Source of the DNA: Chloroflexota bacterium
Lineage (GTDB): Bacteria; Chloroflexota; Anaerolineae; Anaerolineales; UBA11579
Direction of reading: 5' to 3'
Length of the DNA stretch: 64,000 nucleotides
Assembly (NCBI GenBank): GCA_013112575.1
Contig: JABFGG010000014.1
Span: forward strand, 48,081 to 112,080
Below the pieces are notes generated by a model, which worked only from the letters and a program-made list of their open reading frames with translations, did not search any database and had not been told where the DNA came from. Shown here piece by piece: positions 38,944 to 49,203 of the stretch. Within the stretch, counting starts at the first letter, position 1; each line of letters opens with the position of its first letter. A program made the translations under genes and the position numbers.

Positions 38944-40692
38944 ATGGCCAAAAACAAGACAGGCAAAATATTCCTGGCTACATCGGTAAGTTTAATGGGG
39001 ATTTTTGCCTGCCTGTCATCCGGCACCATCGAAAGCACCACTCTACCCGAACCCTCTCCCATTACTGAAGCTACAAATACATCAACCCCTATCGAAGAAC
39101 CGACAACGGTTGCCTGGGAGCAATCGGAGCACCGCATTGGAATACGCGTGGTTGATGGCGCGGGCGAGTTCTACGATACACAAAGCGACGACACTTTCGT
39201 GGTGCGCGGGGTCAATTATGCCTTTGTGCCGACAACACCGGGCAGATACACGAACTTAGTCTTAAAGGTCGGCACCTATGATGGGGAACTGACGCGATCC
39301 GATTTCCGACATCTGGCCGATAACGGCTACAACACCGTGCGCGTATTCCTGGACCAATGCAACGTGGGGCCAAACTGTATCGGCGATGCGGACAATGAGG
39401 GCCTGAATCCCGCATACCTGGCGAATATCGCCGATATGATGGGGGCGGCCAAGGAAGCCGGCATCTACATCCTGTTCACTTCCAACGACCTGCCCGACCA
39501 GGGCGGCTACGCTGAAGAAGCCAACGCTGCTTCCGGGCCTTTCTTTGCCGGCTACCGCAATTCTTATTACCTGACACCAAATGCGGTGAACGCCACCAAA
39601 CGTTACTGGAATGATCTGCTTAGCGGGCTGGTAGAGCAGCAGGCAGACTTTGATGTGGTGCTCGGCTGGCAATTGCTGAATGAGCAATGGATGTTCATTG
39701 ACCAGCCACCGCTATCGTTGACAAGTGGTGAGGTGACCACCACCACCGGCAGCTATGACATGAGCGACCCGGATCAAAAGGAGCAAATGGTCGTAGATGG
39801 TTTGCGGCATTACATAGCTGAGGTCAAAGCCGAGATATTGACAATAGACCCCACTGGGCTGGTGACGATGGGCTTCTTTGTGCCAGAGCTGGTCGCCCCA
39901 GACTGGTATGTGGATACAGCCCCGCTGGTACAGGACTCCGAACTGGATTTCTTCGACTTCCACGGCTATCCGGGGGACGTCCCCCTAAGCGAACAGGCCG
40001 AATACTTTGGCATGTTGGGCTTTAACGAAAAACCGATCGTGATGGGGGAATACGGCGCTTTTCGCCACGTCTATAGCGACATCAATGCTGCGGCGCGGGG
40101 CGTGGCGGGCTGGACGGCGGAGTCTTGCGATTATGGTTTTGACGGCTGGCTGTATTGGGCCTACCATCCCACCAACCCTGAAGTCGGTGACCGCACCTGG
40201 GGGCTGGTGGATGAAGATGAGTATCTCTTAGATCTATTCGCACCGAACAACCATCCTGACCCCTGCGCCGAGATCGCGATCGAAACCGGCAACCTGGCCT
40301 ATGAAAAGCCGGTGCGCGTATCGCGGGCCCTGCCAGGTGAACAGGGCGCATCAGCCGTGGATGAGGTTGAGACCACCCAGTGGGGGGCAGGGGCTGGGCC
40401 AACACAATGGATCGAGGTTGACCTGCAGGGCAGTTATCAGGTTACGGAGATACGTTTACTGGTGGCACAATTCCCTGCTGGCAATACTATGCATCGTATC
40501 CTGGTAAAGGGCAGCAGTGGGGATTACACCACGGTGCATGAGTTTTCGCAGAACACAGAAGAGGGTGACTGGCTGGTGTTCACGCCGGACGGGCCAATAG
40601 ACGACGTGCAGTTCGTGCAGATCGTGACTACAGTAAGCCCATCCTGGGTGGCGTGGAAAGAGATACAGGTGTTTGGGGAGCCTAGCCAATGA
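38944..40692 (+). CDS. glycoside hydrolase-like (TIM-barrel cellulase/mannanase type) lipoprotein with C-terminal F5/8-type discoidin-like domain
   Basis: Lipobox IFAC, FVVRGVNYAFVPTT, VVLGWQLLNEQW, PIVMGEYGAF, then GASAVDEVETTQWGAGAGPTQWIEVDLQGSYQVTEIRL. Confidence 0.75.
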   Translation: MAKNKTGKIFLATSVSLMGIFACLSSGTIESTTLPEPSPITEATNTSTPIEEPTTVAWEQSEHRIGIRVVDGAGEFYDTQSDDTFVVRGVNYAFVPTTPGRYTNLVLKVGTYDGELTRSDFRHLADNGYNTVRVFLDQCNVGPNCIGDADNEGLNPAYLANIADMMGAAKEAGIYILFTSNDLPDQGGYAEEANAASGPFFAGYRNSYYLTPNAVNATKRYWNDLLSGLVEQQADFDVVLGWQLLNEQWMFIDQPPLSLTSGEVTTTTGSYDMSDPDQKEQMVVDGLRHYIAEVKAEILTIDPTGLVTMGFFVPELVAPDWYVDTAPLVQDSELDFFDFHGYPGDVPLSEQAEYFGMLGFNEKPIVMGEYGAFRHVYSDINAAARGVAGWTAESCDYGFDGWLYWAYHPTNPEVGDRTWGLVDEDEYLLDLFAPNNHPDPCAEIAIETGNLAYEKPVRVSRALPGEQGASAVDEVETTQWGAGAGPTQWIEVDLQGSYQVTEIRLLVAQFPAGNTMHRILVKGSSGDYTTVHEFSQNTEEGDWLVFTPDGPIDDVQFVQIVTTVSPSWVAWKEIQVFGEPSQ

Positions 40693-41054
40693 GCCAGGAT
40701 AACATCGCCAATGCTATCCGCGAGATTGAGACGAGCGGGGGTTTTGCCATCTTCCTTGCGGATGAAGGCAAGAATTATTATATGCAGGTCAGCATACAGG
40801 CGAACCAGAGCCAGGTATATGGTGAAGCAGTCGGCAATGGTTTTCTAGCCGATGATACACAGCTTTCATCAGAAGCTTTGAGCAGGCTCGAAGAATTGGG
40901 TTGGAGCCTATCCGGCAGTGCGCAAAGCAACTATTCGCAGATTTGGGAAGGTGTAAGCGCAAATGTGGTTGCTAAGGCGTTGGCAATAACGTTACAAGAA
41001 GTATATGGCTGGAATGGCAGTAGCGAATTGGGGATTACGGTGGAGAGGGATTAG
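40689..41054 (+). CDS. YbjN/TY-Chap-like small protein
   Basis: GFAIFLADEGKNYYMQVSIQ...LEELGWSLSGSAQSNYSQIWEG; 4-bp overlap with upstream gene. Confidence 0.5.
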   Translation: MSQDNIANAIREIETSGGFAIFLADEGKNYYMQVSIQANQSQVYGEAVGNGFLADDTQLSSEALSRLEELGWSLSGSAQSNYSQIWEGVSANVVAKALAITLQEVYGWNGSSELGITVERD

Positions 41055-41150
41055 GGAGCCCAGGTCCAAAATCCTCAATCGGAACGAATTTCCAAGACCG
41101 CTTCCCTATTGATCCTGCTCTCTTTCATAACGATAAGTGCCTTGTGGGCA

Positions 41151-43133
41151 TCAGGGGGCGATCTGAAAGACCTTTATAATGCCATTCCAGGTGTGAACTA
41201 CCAGTTGATCCCCTTGCGGAGACATATAAAGCCAGCCAATACCAGCAGACTCTAGTGCCTTTTCGGGAACGACGTCAAGGGTGCGGATGAGTTGTAAACT
41301 ATTCGCATCTAAAACACAAACCTGCCCAACGTGCGCTTCAAAACCTTTGGTGAAGAGCAACTCTCCGCCAGCCGAGGTTGGACCAAAAGGCGCACAACCT
41401 TCTTCCAATTCAGTGGGAGGTTCATAGGCACCCAGGTTCTCACCCGTTTCGATGTTATAGGCCACGTTGTCAACGAAGAACTGCTGACTGGCAAGATCAA
41501 CACCAAAGAATTCGGGGAAATGCGGATTGAGGGTGATCATGCCCTGATAGTATTCAAGCGGGTCGGGTTCGATAAGATATTGCGTAGCGCCGGAATTGAC
41601 GTTCCAACTGGCGACACGTGCCCAACTACCGTAACCGATCAATTGATTATTCTCTGGAATGAAGTTCAGGCTCTTAATGTAAATGCGCGAAGCTGTCGAA
41701 TATTCCCCATACGCATCGGTGGTGTTCTGCTCAAAGTAGTGTAAGAACTCGCCTGTATCCACATCCCAACTGCTCACGTGGCAGTCTCTCCCTGATGAGA
41801 CCAACATCTGGCCATCAGGTGAAAATTCCAGGGCAAAGATCTTGTCATCGTGTGCCTCAACCGTGCGGATGTATTGCTGGCTGGATAAGTCCAGCAACTT
41901 GAGCGAGCCATCCTCAAAACCCAACGCCAGCAGGTTTTCCGTGGGGGAAAGCGCGAAAGCATGGGCATAGAGACGACTGAGCAAAGCACCATTTTTAGCA
42001 AGTCGGACTTCTACGATGCCGTAACGATGGGCAATAAGATATTTGCCATCGTATGAATATTCGAGATTGTAAAGTGGGGCAGCAAAGTGCCAGGCAGAGA
42101 AGGTGTTCTCGCCGCTATTTAAATCCCATAGCTGGATGCCGCCATCAGCATAGCCAACCAGAAGCAGATTGCCGCTTGAGGCATAAGCAAAAGTCTGAAC
42201 AGACTTATCAAAACTGCCGACCATATTGAGCAGTCCCCCATCCTCTGCGCTGTATACGCGCAGGGTGCTGAAGCGGTTGGTGTTATATAAATTGGGCGGG
42301 CGGTAGAGGATCGCCAGAGTGCTGCTATCGCCCGAAAATCCGGCGCGATAGGGGTGTGAGGCTGAAGGGGAATAGACATTGCCGCACATGCTGAATGAAA
42401 CCAGATCACAACCTTCGCGTTCGTGGCGGTCACTGTAAGTCACCTGGATGGTCTCATCCGGCAATTCAAACAACTCCTGCTGGGTGCTGGGATCATAAAT
42501 TTTCCTGATCGAGGATTCCAGGTCCCAGAAATCCTCGTCGTGGGTGGTAAAGCTTTCCAAGCGTTTGGAACCATCGGGAGAGGTGACGGTTAATTGCCCC
42601 CAACTTTGTGACAACTCATTGGTTTTGTTCCAACGAATGTCCCTCAGATCAACGGCGAATTGGCCATCGCTGAAATTGCGCGCCTGCTGCTTGCCAGTGC
42701 GATCCTGCAGCAATATGTAATTGCCATCGACACTAAAATACAAACTCTCGTAATAGAACGGGGTTTCAAATTGAACCCACTGAGGTTCCTTTTCGAGGTC
42801 ACGCAGGTCATAGACGGCATAACCCCAGGAACTGCCCACGACGAAAACGCTATTGTCCGGGGCGATAGCCAGCCCTAATATGTTGCCTTTGCCCCATTGG
42901 GCAACCTGCGCCAACTGATCGACATTATCTCTGTCGATAGGGGCGCCTGCTTGCAAAGGGGGCACCCAGTGAGAGGCGAAGGTCTGCCCATTTTGCGACA
43001 GCGACAGCAAATGAAATTGTTTTGGGTTGGGGCTTGTACCACCCGAGAAGCTACCACAGGCAAACAGAATACAAGCCAGCAGGATGACAAAAATTTGAAT
43101 GAACAATTTTCTTGTCATGAGGATTCCCTCCAC
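41151..43133 (-). CDS. WD40 repeat lipoprotein
   Basis: LLACILFACGS lipobox; blades such as AHDDKIFALEFSPDGQMLVSSGRDCHVSSWDVDTGE. Confidence 0.85.
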   Translation of the reverse strand: MEGILMTRKLFIQIFVILLACILFACGSFSGGTSPNPKQFHLLSLSQNGQTFASHWVPPLQAGAPIDRDNVDQLAQVAQWGKGNILGLAIAPDNSVFVVGSSWGYAVYDLRDLEKEPQWVQFETPFYYESLYFSVDGNYILLQDRTGKQQARNFSDGQFAVDLRDIRWNKTNELSQSWGQLTVTSPDGSKRLESFTTHDEDFWDLESSIRKIYDPSTQQELFELPDETIQVTYSDRHEREGCDLVSFSMCGNVYSPSASHPYRAGFSGDSSTLAILYRPPNLYNTNRFSTLRVYSAEDGGLLNMVGSFDKSVQTFAYASSGNLLLVGYADGGIQLWDLNSGENTFSAWHFAAPLYNLEYSYDGKYLIAHRYGIVEVRLAKNGALLSRLYAHAFALSPTENLLALGFEDGSLKLLDLSSQQYIRTVEAHDDKIFALEFSPDGQMLVSSGRDCHVSSWDVDTGEFLHYFEQNTTDAYGEYSTASRIYIKSLNFIPENNQLIGYGSWARVASWNVNSGATQYLIEPDPLEYYQGMITLNPHFPEFFGVDLASQQFFVDNVAYNIETGENLGAYEPPTELEEGCAPFGPTSAGGELLFTKGFEAHVGQVCVLDANSLQLIRTLDVVPEKALESAGIGWLYMSPQGDQLVVHTWNGIIKVFQIAP

Positions 43134-43150
43134 GATAAATTAGCAAACGG

Positions 43151-44164
43151 TCAATCGGTGTAGCGATTCTTTATATTCGGCACCAGGTATTCCACAAAGC
43201 AGCGTTCGAGGGAGTACTTGGGTTCCCAGCTCCAATCTTTGCGGGCCAGGCTGTCATCCGTATCCATGGGCCAGCTATCCACAATGCCCTGACGTTTCAC
43301 GTCCGGCTTAAAAGTGATTTCTGCCTCCGGGAAAGCCTTGAGGACCTGATCACGGAATTCGGCTGCAGAAATGGCAAAACATGTGACGTTGTAGACTACA
43401 CGGCTCAAATTCTCGCGCGGGGCAGCAGCCATATCGAGGAGAGCATCAACCGCATCCGGCATAGCCATAAAGGGGATGGTGGTATCTTCACGAACAAAGG
43501 CAGCGTAAGGCACACCCTGAGCGGCAGCATGCAACATCTCCGGTCCATAATCGCTGGTGCCCCCGCTGGGGACCGTGAAAGCGCTGATGAGGCCGGGGAA
43601 ACGCACAGCGCGGAAATCGACCATGATCGGGTCTTCTGCCGATAGCTGTTTGTAGTTCTTACTGTAGTAACCGCCGAGCAACTCGCAATACAACTTATTG
43701 CAGCCATACATGGTGGTTGGGTCATTCCACTCCCATTCACGTACCTGGGGATGGGCATGTTTGGTATCAAGGTCGGGCAAGCCGTAGGCCGCGATCGAAC
43801 TGGGGAAGATGAACTTGACCGGCTCCCCGCGCCATTGGGATTGTTGGGCAGCCAGTTCTAGTAGCTGCATGGTGCCACCCACATTGACCTGGTGGGCGGC
43901 ATCTGGGGTGAACTCGGCGCGTGTCGAAAGCAAGGCCGCCAGATGGTAGATAGCGTCGAATTCATATTCGCTCACCAGACGGTCAACCAGTGACTTGTCG
44001 AGGATGCTGCCCTGCATGTGGGTAACCTTGCGGGACACTTCGGCATTCATAGGCTGCAAGTCCAGGGTCAATATCTCATCTGAGTAACTATCCGCTAGTC
44101 GATGAATGAGGGCGTCGCCAATTTCCCCGGCTGCTCCGGTGATCAAAATCGCTTTCTTGCGCAT
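43151..44164 (-). CDS. NAD-dependent epimerase/dehydratase (threonine dehydrogenase-like SDR)
   Basis: AILITGAAGEIGDALIHRLADSYSDEILTLDL, YHLAALLSTRAE, YGCNKLYCE. ATG at 44164 preferred. Confidence 0.82.
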   Translation of the reverse strand: MRKKAILITGAAGEIGDALIHRLADSYSDEILTLDLQPMNAEVSRKVTHMQGSILDKSLVDRLVSEYEFDAIYHLAALLSTRAEFTPDAAHQVNVGGTMQLLELAAQQSQWRGEPVKFIFPSSIAAYGLPDLDTKHAHPQVREWEWNDPTTMYGCNKLYCELLGGYYSKNYKQLSAEDPIMVDFRAVRFPGLISAFTVPSGGTSDYGPEMLHAAAQGVPYAAFVREDTTIPFMAMPDAVDALLDMAAAPRENLSRVVYNVTCFAISAAEFRDQVLKAFPEAEITFKPDVKRQGIVDSWPMDTDDSLARKDWSWEPKYSLERCFVEYLVPNIKNRYTD

Positions 44165-44183
44165 GCTTTCTCCAAATAGATAA

Positions 44184-44209
44184 GGGCGGCGCAAGCGCCG
44201 CCCTTTTTT
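44184..44209 (+). terminator. GC-rich hairpin with T run on + strand
   Basis: GGGCGGCGC-AA-GCGCCGCCC-TTTTTT; the T run is on the strand opposite the flanking genes. Confidence 0.45.
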
Positions 44210-44217
44210 CGGATTTG

Positions 44218-46128
44218 TTAGAAAAGACCTATGACCTGTCCGGTTTCGAGGTCAAGATCCACGTCGTAGTATGCCGGGCGAGTGGGCAAGCCGGGCATAG
44301 TACTCATCTCGCCAAGCAGCGGATACAGGAAGCCCGCACCAACCGAAGCGCGGATCTCACGGATGGGCACAGTGAAGCCAGTTGGACGGCCTTTTAGCAA
44401 GGGATCATGGCTAAGGCTGAGGTGCGTCTTGGCCATACACATGGGCAGATTATCAAAGCCCAGGCGAGTGTAATCTGCAATTTGCTCTTCAGCTGTTTCA
44501 GAGTATTCCACACCATCTGCGCCATAGATCTGCTTGCAGATGATCTCGATCTTTTCTTTGATACTCAGATCAAGGTCGTATAAGAATTTGAAGTCACTGG
44601 GTTTTTCGCAAGCTTCGATCACGGCTTCGGCTAACAACTTGGCACCTTCACCGGCGCTCATCCAGTGGCGGGAGACGGCGGCATCAGAAGCACCAGCTTC
44701 GATGGAAGCCTTGCGAACCAACTCAACTTCGGCTTCGGTGTCATCTTTGAAGCTGTTTACAGCTACGACGACGGGGATACCGAAGCGCTTGGCATTTTCG
44801 ATATGGGCGATCAGGTTCCCGAGACCGGCTTCGAGTAACTCCAGGTTCTCGTCAATATATGCCGAGTCAAGCGGCGCACCGGCGGTCACTTTGGGACCAC
44901 CACCATGCATCTTGAGGGCGCGAATAGTAGCCACCAAGACCACACAATCGGGGATCAGGTCAGAGTAGCGGCACTTGATGTTAAAGAACTTCTCCATGCC
45001 AATGTCCGCGCCAAAGCCGGATTCAGTGACAACGTAATCGGCCAGCTTGAGGGCAATCTTGTCGGCGATGATGGAACTGTTGCCATGGGCGATGTTGGCG
45101 AAGGGACCAGCGTGCACGAAAACGGGGGTGCCTTCGAGGGTCTGCATCAGAGTGGGTTTGATGGCATCTTTCATCAAGACGGTCATAGCACCCGCTACAC
45201 CAATGTCTTCACAGGTAACGGCGTCACCGGCTTTGCTTTGGGCCACAACAACTTTGCCAAAGCGTTCGCGCATGTCGGCCAGATCGGTGGTCAGGGCCAG
45301 GATAGCCATGATCTCGCTGGCTACGGTGATGTCATAACCCGTTTCGCGAGTGAAGCCTTTTTCTTTGGGGCCCTGGCCGATGGTGATGCCACGCAGCATA
45401 CGGTCATTGACATCGACAACACGTCGCCAGGTAAGGGTTTCAGGATCAATGTCCAGGCGTACGAAGCGGGAAATCTCTTCTTCTGTCAGGTCATCGGGGT
45501 TAGTCTTATCGATGCCCAATTTCTTGAGGCGCTTAAGCATGGCAGGAGCAAATTCGCGCTTGCCGTCTCTAGGCGTTGGGCATAAGCGGCGGAACAAAGC
45601 TTCGTCACTCTGGCGGGACTCGTGGAACATACGCGTATCAATGGCTGCGGCAACCAGGTTGTTGGCAGCGGTGATGGCGTGGATATCGCCCGTGAGGTGC
45701 AAGTTGAAGTCTTCCATGGGGATGACCTGGCTGTAACCACCGCCCGCGGCGCCGCCCTTGATGCCAAAGGTGGGGCCTTGGCTGGGCTGGCGGATGCAGG
45801 CCACTGTGCGCTTCATGAGATGTGCGCCGAGGGCCTGAGCCAGGCCGACGGTTGTGGTGGTTTTGCCCTCACCCAGAGGGGTAGGGGTGATGGCGGTGAC
45901 ATCAATGTACTTGCCCTGGGGCTCGTCCTTGAGTCTTTTAAGCACTTCGAGCTTAACCTTCGCTTTGTAATCGCCGTGAAGTTCAAGCTCGTCTCGTAAA
46001 ACACCTAATTCTTCGGATACCTGGCTGATCGGTTTAAGCGTAGCGGCCTGAGCGATCTCGATATCGGAAGGAACGGGGTCCAGGAGTTTGATGGGGGTGG
46101 GTTTGAATTGCCGGTCTGAAGCTGGCAT
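44218..46128 (-). CDS. fhs: formate--tetrahydrofolate ligase
   Basis: [82 protein letters not shown]. Confidence 0.95.
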   Translation of the reverse strand: MPASDRQFKPTPIKLLDPVPSDIEIAQAATLKPISQVSEELGVLRDELELHGDYKAKVKLEVLKRLKDEPQGKYIDVTAITPTPLGEGKTTTTVGLAQALGAHLMKRTVACIRQPSQGPTFGIKGGAAGGGYSQVIPMEDFNLHLTGDIHAITAANNLVAAAIDTRMFHESRQSDEALFRRLCPTPRDGKREFAPAMLKRLKKLGIDKTNPDDLTEEEISRFVRLDIDPETLTWRRVVDVNDRMLRGITIGQGPKEKGFTRETGYDITVASEIMAILALTTDLADMRERFGKVVVAQSKAGDAVTCEDIGVAGAMTVLMKDAIKPTLMQTLEGTPVFVHAGPFANIAHGNSSIIADKIALKLADYVVTESGFGADIGMEKFFNIKCRYSDLIPDCVVLVATIRALKMHGGGPKVTAGAPLDSAYIDENLELLEAGLGNLIAHIENAKRFGIPVVVAVNSFKDDTEAEVELVRKASIEAGASDAAVSRHWMSAGEGAKLLAEAVIEACEKPSDFKFLYDLDLSIKEKIEIICKQIYGADGVEYSETAEEQIADYTRLGFDNLPMCMAKTHLSLSHDPLLKGRPTGFTVPIREIRASVGAGFLYPLLGEMSTMPGLPTRPAYYDVDLDLETGQVIGLF

Positions 46129-46211
46129 GATGTTCTCCTCAAAAGAAATAATTCGGATGTGTATGGCATATTATCTCGCCAGATGTATAAGAATGCAAGG
46201 GAAGCCTGTCC

Positions 46212-46224
46212 CTTGTCTGACAAG
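46212..46224. promoter_or_regulatory. palindrome CTTGTC-T-GACAAG
   Basis: Identical 13-mer at 19556-19568; lies 84 bp upstream of fhs in the divergent fhs/lexA region. Confidence 0.4.
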
Positions 46225-46279
46225 ACAAATGCCCTTCAATTTCATTAATGTTCTGTTAATCTTACGTTCTACGATTTGC

Positions 46280-46308
46280 TTGACACCGAACGCATGTTCG
46301 TGTATATT
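46280..46308 (+). promoter_or_regulatory. lexA promoter with SOS box inside the spacer
   Basis: TTGACA (46280-46285), 17-bp spacer, TATATT (46303-46308); CGAACGCATGTTCG (46287-46300) matches the Gram-positive-type LexA box. Confidence 0.85.
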
Positions 46309-46404
46309 CATAGCACAAATGTACAATTATTCAATCTACTAGAGATAGGTTGAATTTAAGAGTTTGCCTCACAAACTCAGCCCTGCTCCAAAGGAGTGTA
46401 GATT

Positions 46405-47124
46405 ATGATGATGGCGAAACGACGCAAAGGTCTCAGTGACCGTCATAAAAAAATACTGGAAGTGCTGGAAGATTACCAAGACAATGTAGGTTACCCGCCT
46501 TCCATCCGGGAGATTGGGAAAGCAGCCAACATTTCTTCCACTTCCGTGGTGAACTATTACCTCAACCAACTTGAGGAAGACGGCTACATCGAGCGTGACC
46601 GCAAGATCTCACGTGGTGTGCGCCTGGTCAAGACGGTGGCTGGTGAACTAAAAGAAACAGCAGGATCGGTGGCTAGCGCTATCGATGAAATGTTCCGCAT
46701 TCCAGTTGTTGGTCGTATCGTGGCCAGTGCTCCTGCGCCTGTGCCGGCCAGTGATTTCGATTATTACGATGCAGAAACTGGTGTGGATGTGGCTCGCAGC
46801 CTGTTGCCCTCCAAAGAGAAATCGGAAGAGTTGTACGCCCTTGAAGTAGACGGCGACTCGATGATCGATGCCATGGTCAATGACGGCGACATCGTCATCA
46901 TGAAAAAGGCCAGCAATGCCACTAATGGTGAAATGGTCTCTGTATGGTTGACCGATAAAGACGAGACCACGCTAAAGTATTTCTACAAAGAAAACGGGCG
47001 TGTGCGTCTGCAACCCGCCAACCCCACGATGGACCCGATCATGATCGATGATCCCAGCACGCTGGAAATCCAGGGTAAGGTTGTAATGGTCATTCGGCAG
47101 GTAGAAGGCGCCAAAGCCGTATAA
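46405..47124 (+). CDS. lexA: LexA repressor
   Basis: N-terminal HTH (GYPPSIREIGKAANISSTSVVNYYLNQLEEDGYIERD), catalytic Ser region LEVDGDSMIDAMVNDGDIVIM and Lys in ETTLKYFY. Confidence 0.93.
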   Translation: MMMAKRRKGLSDRHKKILEVLEDYQDNVGYPPSIREIGKAANISSTSVVNYYLNQLEEDGYIERDRKISRGVRLVKTVAGELKETAGSVASAIDEMFRIPVVGRIVASAPAPVPASDFDYYDAETGVDVARSLLPSKEKSEELYALEVDGDSMIDAMVNDGDIVIMKKASNATNGEMVSVWLTDKDETTLKYFYKENGRVRLQPANPTMDPIMIDDPSTLEIQGKVVMVIRQVEGAKAV

Positions 47125-47155
47125 CAAACAAAGATAGTTGTACAAAACGCAAAAG

Positions 47156-47184
47156 ACAGCGTCCAGAAATGGGCGTTGTTTTTT
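47156..47184 (+). terminator. rho-independent terminator after lexA
   Basis: ACAGCGTCC-AGAAAT-GGGCGTTGT (with GU pairs) followed by TTTTTT. Confidence 0.7.
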
Positions 47185-47354
47185 AATTACTCGCGAATCA
47201 CAAACAAGATAAGGACTACACTCTTCTTTCCAAGAATTATTGATACAATCAAGTAGACCCGTTTTGTAAAGTTTACCTTTCAACCGCCGTCATCTCCCTA
47301 GGCATCCCCAAATATCGCCGCACCAACCGGGAGTGTCTACAACTTTTTTGGGTA

Positions 47355-48497
47355 ATGCTAATGTCCACTTTCCATAGATATATTTGTGTTATCGGCATAG
47401 CTTTATTTTCCAGTATCGCTTGCAGTGCACCCTCGACTGCGGAGATACCAACGAACACATCACCCCCTGTGCAAGCCAGCGATACTCCCCTGCCTGCTGC
47501 CACCAATACCCCGGAACCAACGCCAACCCATACAAGCATTCCCACCATTACAAACACACCAGAGCTTACGGCAACATTCGACCCGGAAAATCCCTGGTCC
47601 GAATTGACCCCGCTAGTCGAGGCGCGTTCCGAGATGCCAGTGGCAGTTTTGGACGGCCGCCTCTATATCTCCGGTGGACTGGCCGACCGGAGCATTTCGG
47701 GAGTAACGAGCGGCTATGAAACACTCGATTCATTCGAAGTTTATGATCCAGCTACGAATACCTGGCGAACGCTCCCCCAACTCCCTGAACCACGCCACCA
47801 TCATATGTCCGTTGGTTATGATGGCCTGATCTACGTGTTCGGCGGCCTCACTGCCGAAATATGGACACCGTCTGATAATGTGTGGACCTTCAACCCGACC
47901 ACAGACACCTGGGCAGAAAAAGAACCCATGTTGCAAGCATCCGGCGCGGGGGCCGCGGTTGTGCTGGATGAATACATTTATATAGTAGGTGGCGAACCTG
48001 ATGGACAGGCTTTACTCCGTTATCACCCAGCCAGCGACTCATGGACTGAACTCAGCAAGATGTCCGAACGACGCGAACATACCGCAGCGGTGGCCCTTAA
48101 CGGCATGATCTATGTAATTGGCGGACGTTGGCAAGTCTCTGGGGGCCTATCTGGCTTCATTGACCACATCAGCGTTGAAGTTTACGACCCGGAAACAGAT
48201 ACCTGGACTTCAGCAGCTTCCACCAACCGCCCACATACGGGCCATGCAGCAGTTGTCCTCGATGAGAGGATCTACGTTTTTGGCGGAGAGGTTCTAACCC
48301 TGTTCAGCACGTCAAATGTTGTCGAGTACTATGATCCTGGCACAGACATCTGGACACTTAGCCCTCCAATGCCAGAACGTTTGCATGGCATCAGTGCTGG
48401 AGTGATCGGTGACATCATCTATATTCCCGGGGGCTCTACCAAAGTTGGGGATGCTATCAACAGTAATGCGTTGTGGATGTATCAACCAAATAACTAA
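47355..48497 (+). CDS. kelch-repeat lipoprotein
   Basis: FSSIACSAPS lipobox; kelch blades such as MPVAVLDGRLYISGGLADRS, YDGLIYVFGG, LNGMIYVIGGRW and LDERIYVFGGE. Confidence 0.85.
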   Translation: MLMSTFHRYICVIGIALFSSIACSAPSTAEIPTNTSPPVQASDTPLPAATNTPEPTPTHTSIPTITNTPELTATFDPENPWSELTPLVEARSEMPVAVLDGRLYISGGLADRSISGVTSGYETLDSFEVYDPATNTWRTLPQLPEPRHHHMSVGYDGLIYVFGGLTAEIWTPSDNVWTFNPTTDTWAEKEPMLQASGAGAAVVLDEYIYIVGGEPDGQALLRYHPASDSWTELSKMSERREHTAAVALNGMIYVIGGRWQVSGGLSGFIDHISVEVYDPETDTWTSAASTNRPHTGHAAVVLDERIYVFGGEVLTLFSTSNVVEYYDPGTDIWTLSPPMPERLHGISAGVIGDIIYIPGGSTKVGDAINSNALWMYQPNN

Positions 48498-48569
48498 TAA
48501 AAGCCGCCCCCTTTAGCTCGGAGCATAAGCCTGCCTTGCTTCCGACATACCTGATAGTACAATTCCTGT

Positions 48570-49199
48570 GTGTCCCAACGTTCTGGAACCCCCTTTAGCA
48601 AACGATTATTCGATCTCACGCTGACGATCATTGGCGGAGCAGTCATTTCGCCGTTCATACTGCTCCTCGCGTTGCTGGTGCGCATCTACCACGGCGCACC
48701 GGTACTGTTCAGGCACACGCGTCCCGGATACAAAGGCAGACCCTTCACGCTCTACAAGTTCCGCACGATGAGCAATGCTAAAGATGAAAGCGGACAGCCC
48801 TTGCCAGATGCAGAACGCCTGACCAAATTCGGCAAATTCCTGCGCTCGACGAGCCTGGATGAGTTACCCGAGCTTTACAACGTGTTGCGCGGGGAGATGA
48901 GCCTGGTGGGGCCAAGGCCACTGTTGATGCAATACCTGGAACGCTACTCGCCAGAGCAAGCCCGCCGCCACGACGTGCTGCCGGGCATTACGGGATGGGC
49001 GCAGGTCAACGGGCGGAATAATGTTTCCTGGGAGGACAAGTTTGCATTGGACGTGTGGTACGTGGACAACTGGTCCTTGTGGCTGGATATCAAGACCCTG
49101 GCTAAAACGCTTTTGAAAGTGGTGGTGCGTGAAGGCATCAACGAACCGGGCAACGCCACGGCGCGGGAGTTCATGGGGACGCAGGGGGAATCTTCCTAA
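48570..49199 (+). CDS. PglC-like sugar-phosphate transferase (polyprenyl-phosphate phosphoglycosyltransferase)
   Basis: KRLFDLTLTIIGGAVISPFILLLALLVRI, LYKFRTM, RSTSLDELPELYNVLRGEMSLVGPRPLL, LPGITGWAQVNGRN. GTG start. Confidence 0.88.
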   Translation: MSQRSGTPFSKRLFDLTLTIIGGAVISPFILLLALLVRIYHGAPVLFRHTRPGYKGRPFTLYKFRTMSNAKDESGQPLPDAERLTKFGKFLRSTSLDELPELYNVLRGEMSLVGPRPLLMQYLERYSPEQARRHDVLPGITGWAQVNGRNNVSWEDKFALDVWYVDNWSLWLDIKTLAKTLLKVVVREGINEPGNATAREFMGTQGESS

Positions 49200-49203
49200 A
49201 ACT

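Noticed and set aside
44184-44209. Strong terminator between fhs and the epimerase gene
   Set aside because: The T run is on the + strand while both flanking genes are on the minus strand, so normal termination of fhs is not supported; kept only as a low-confidence hairpin.
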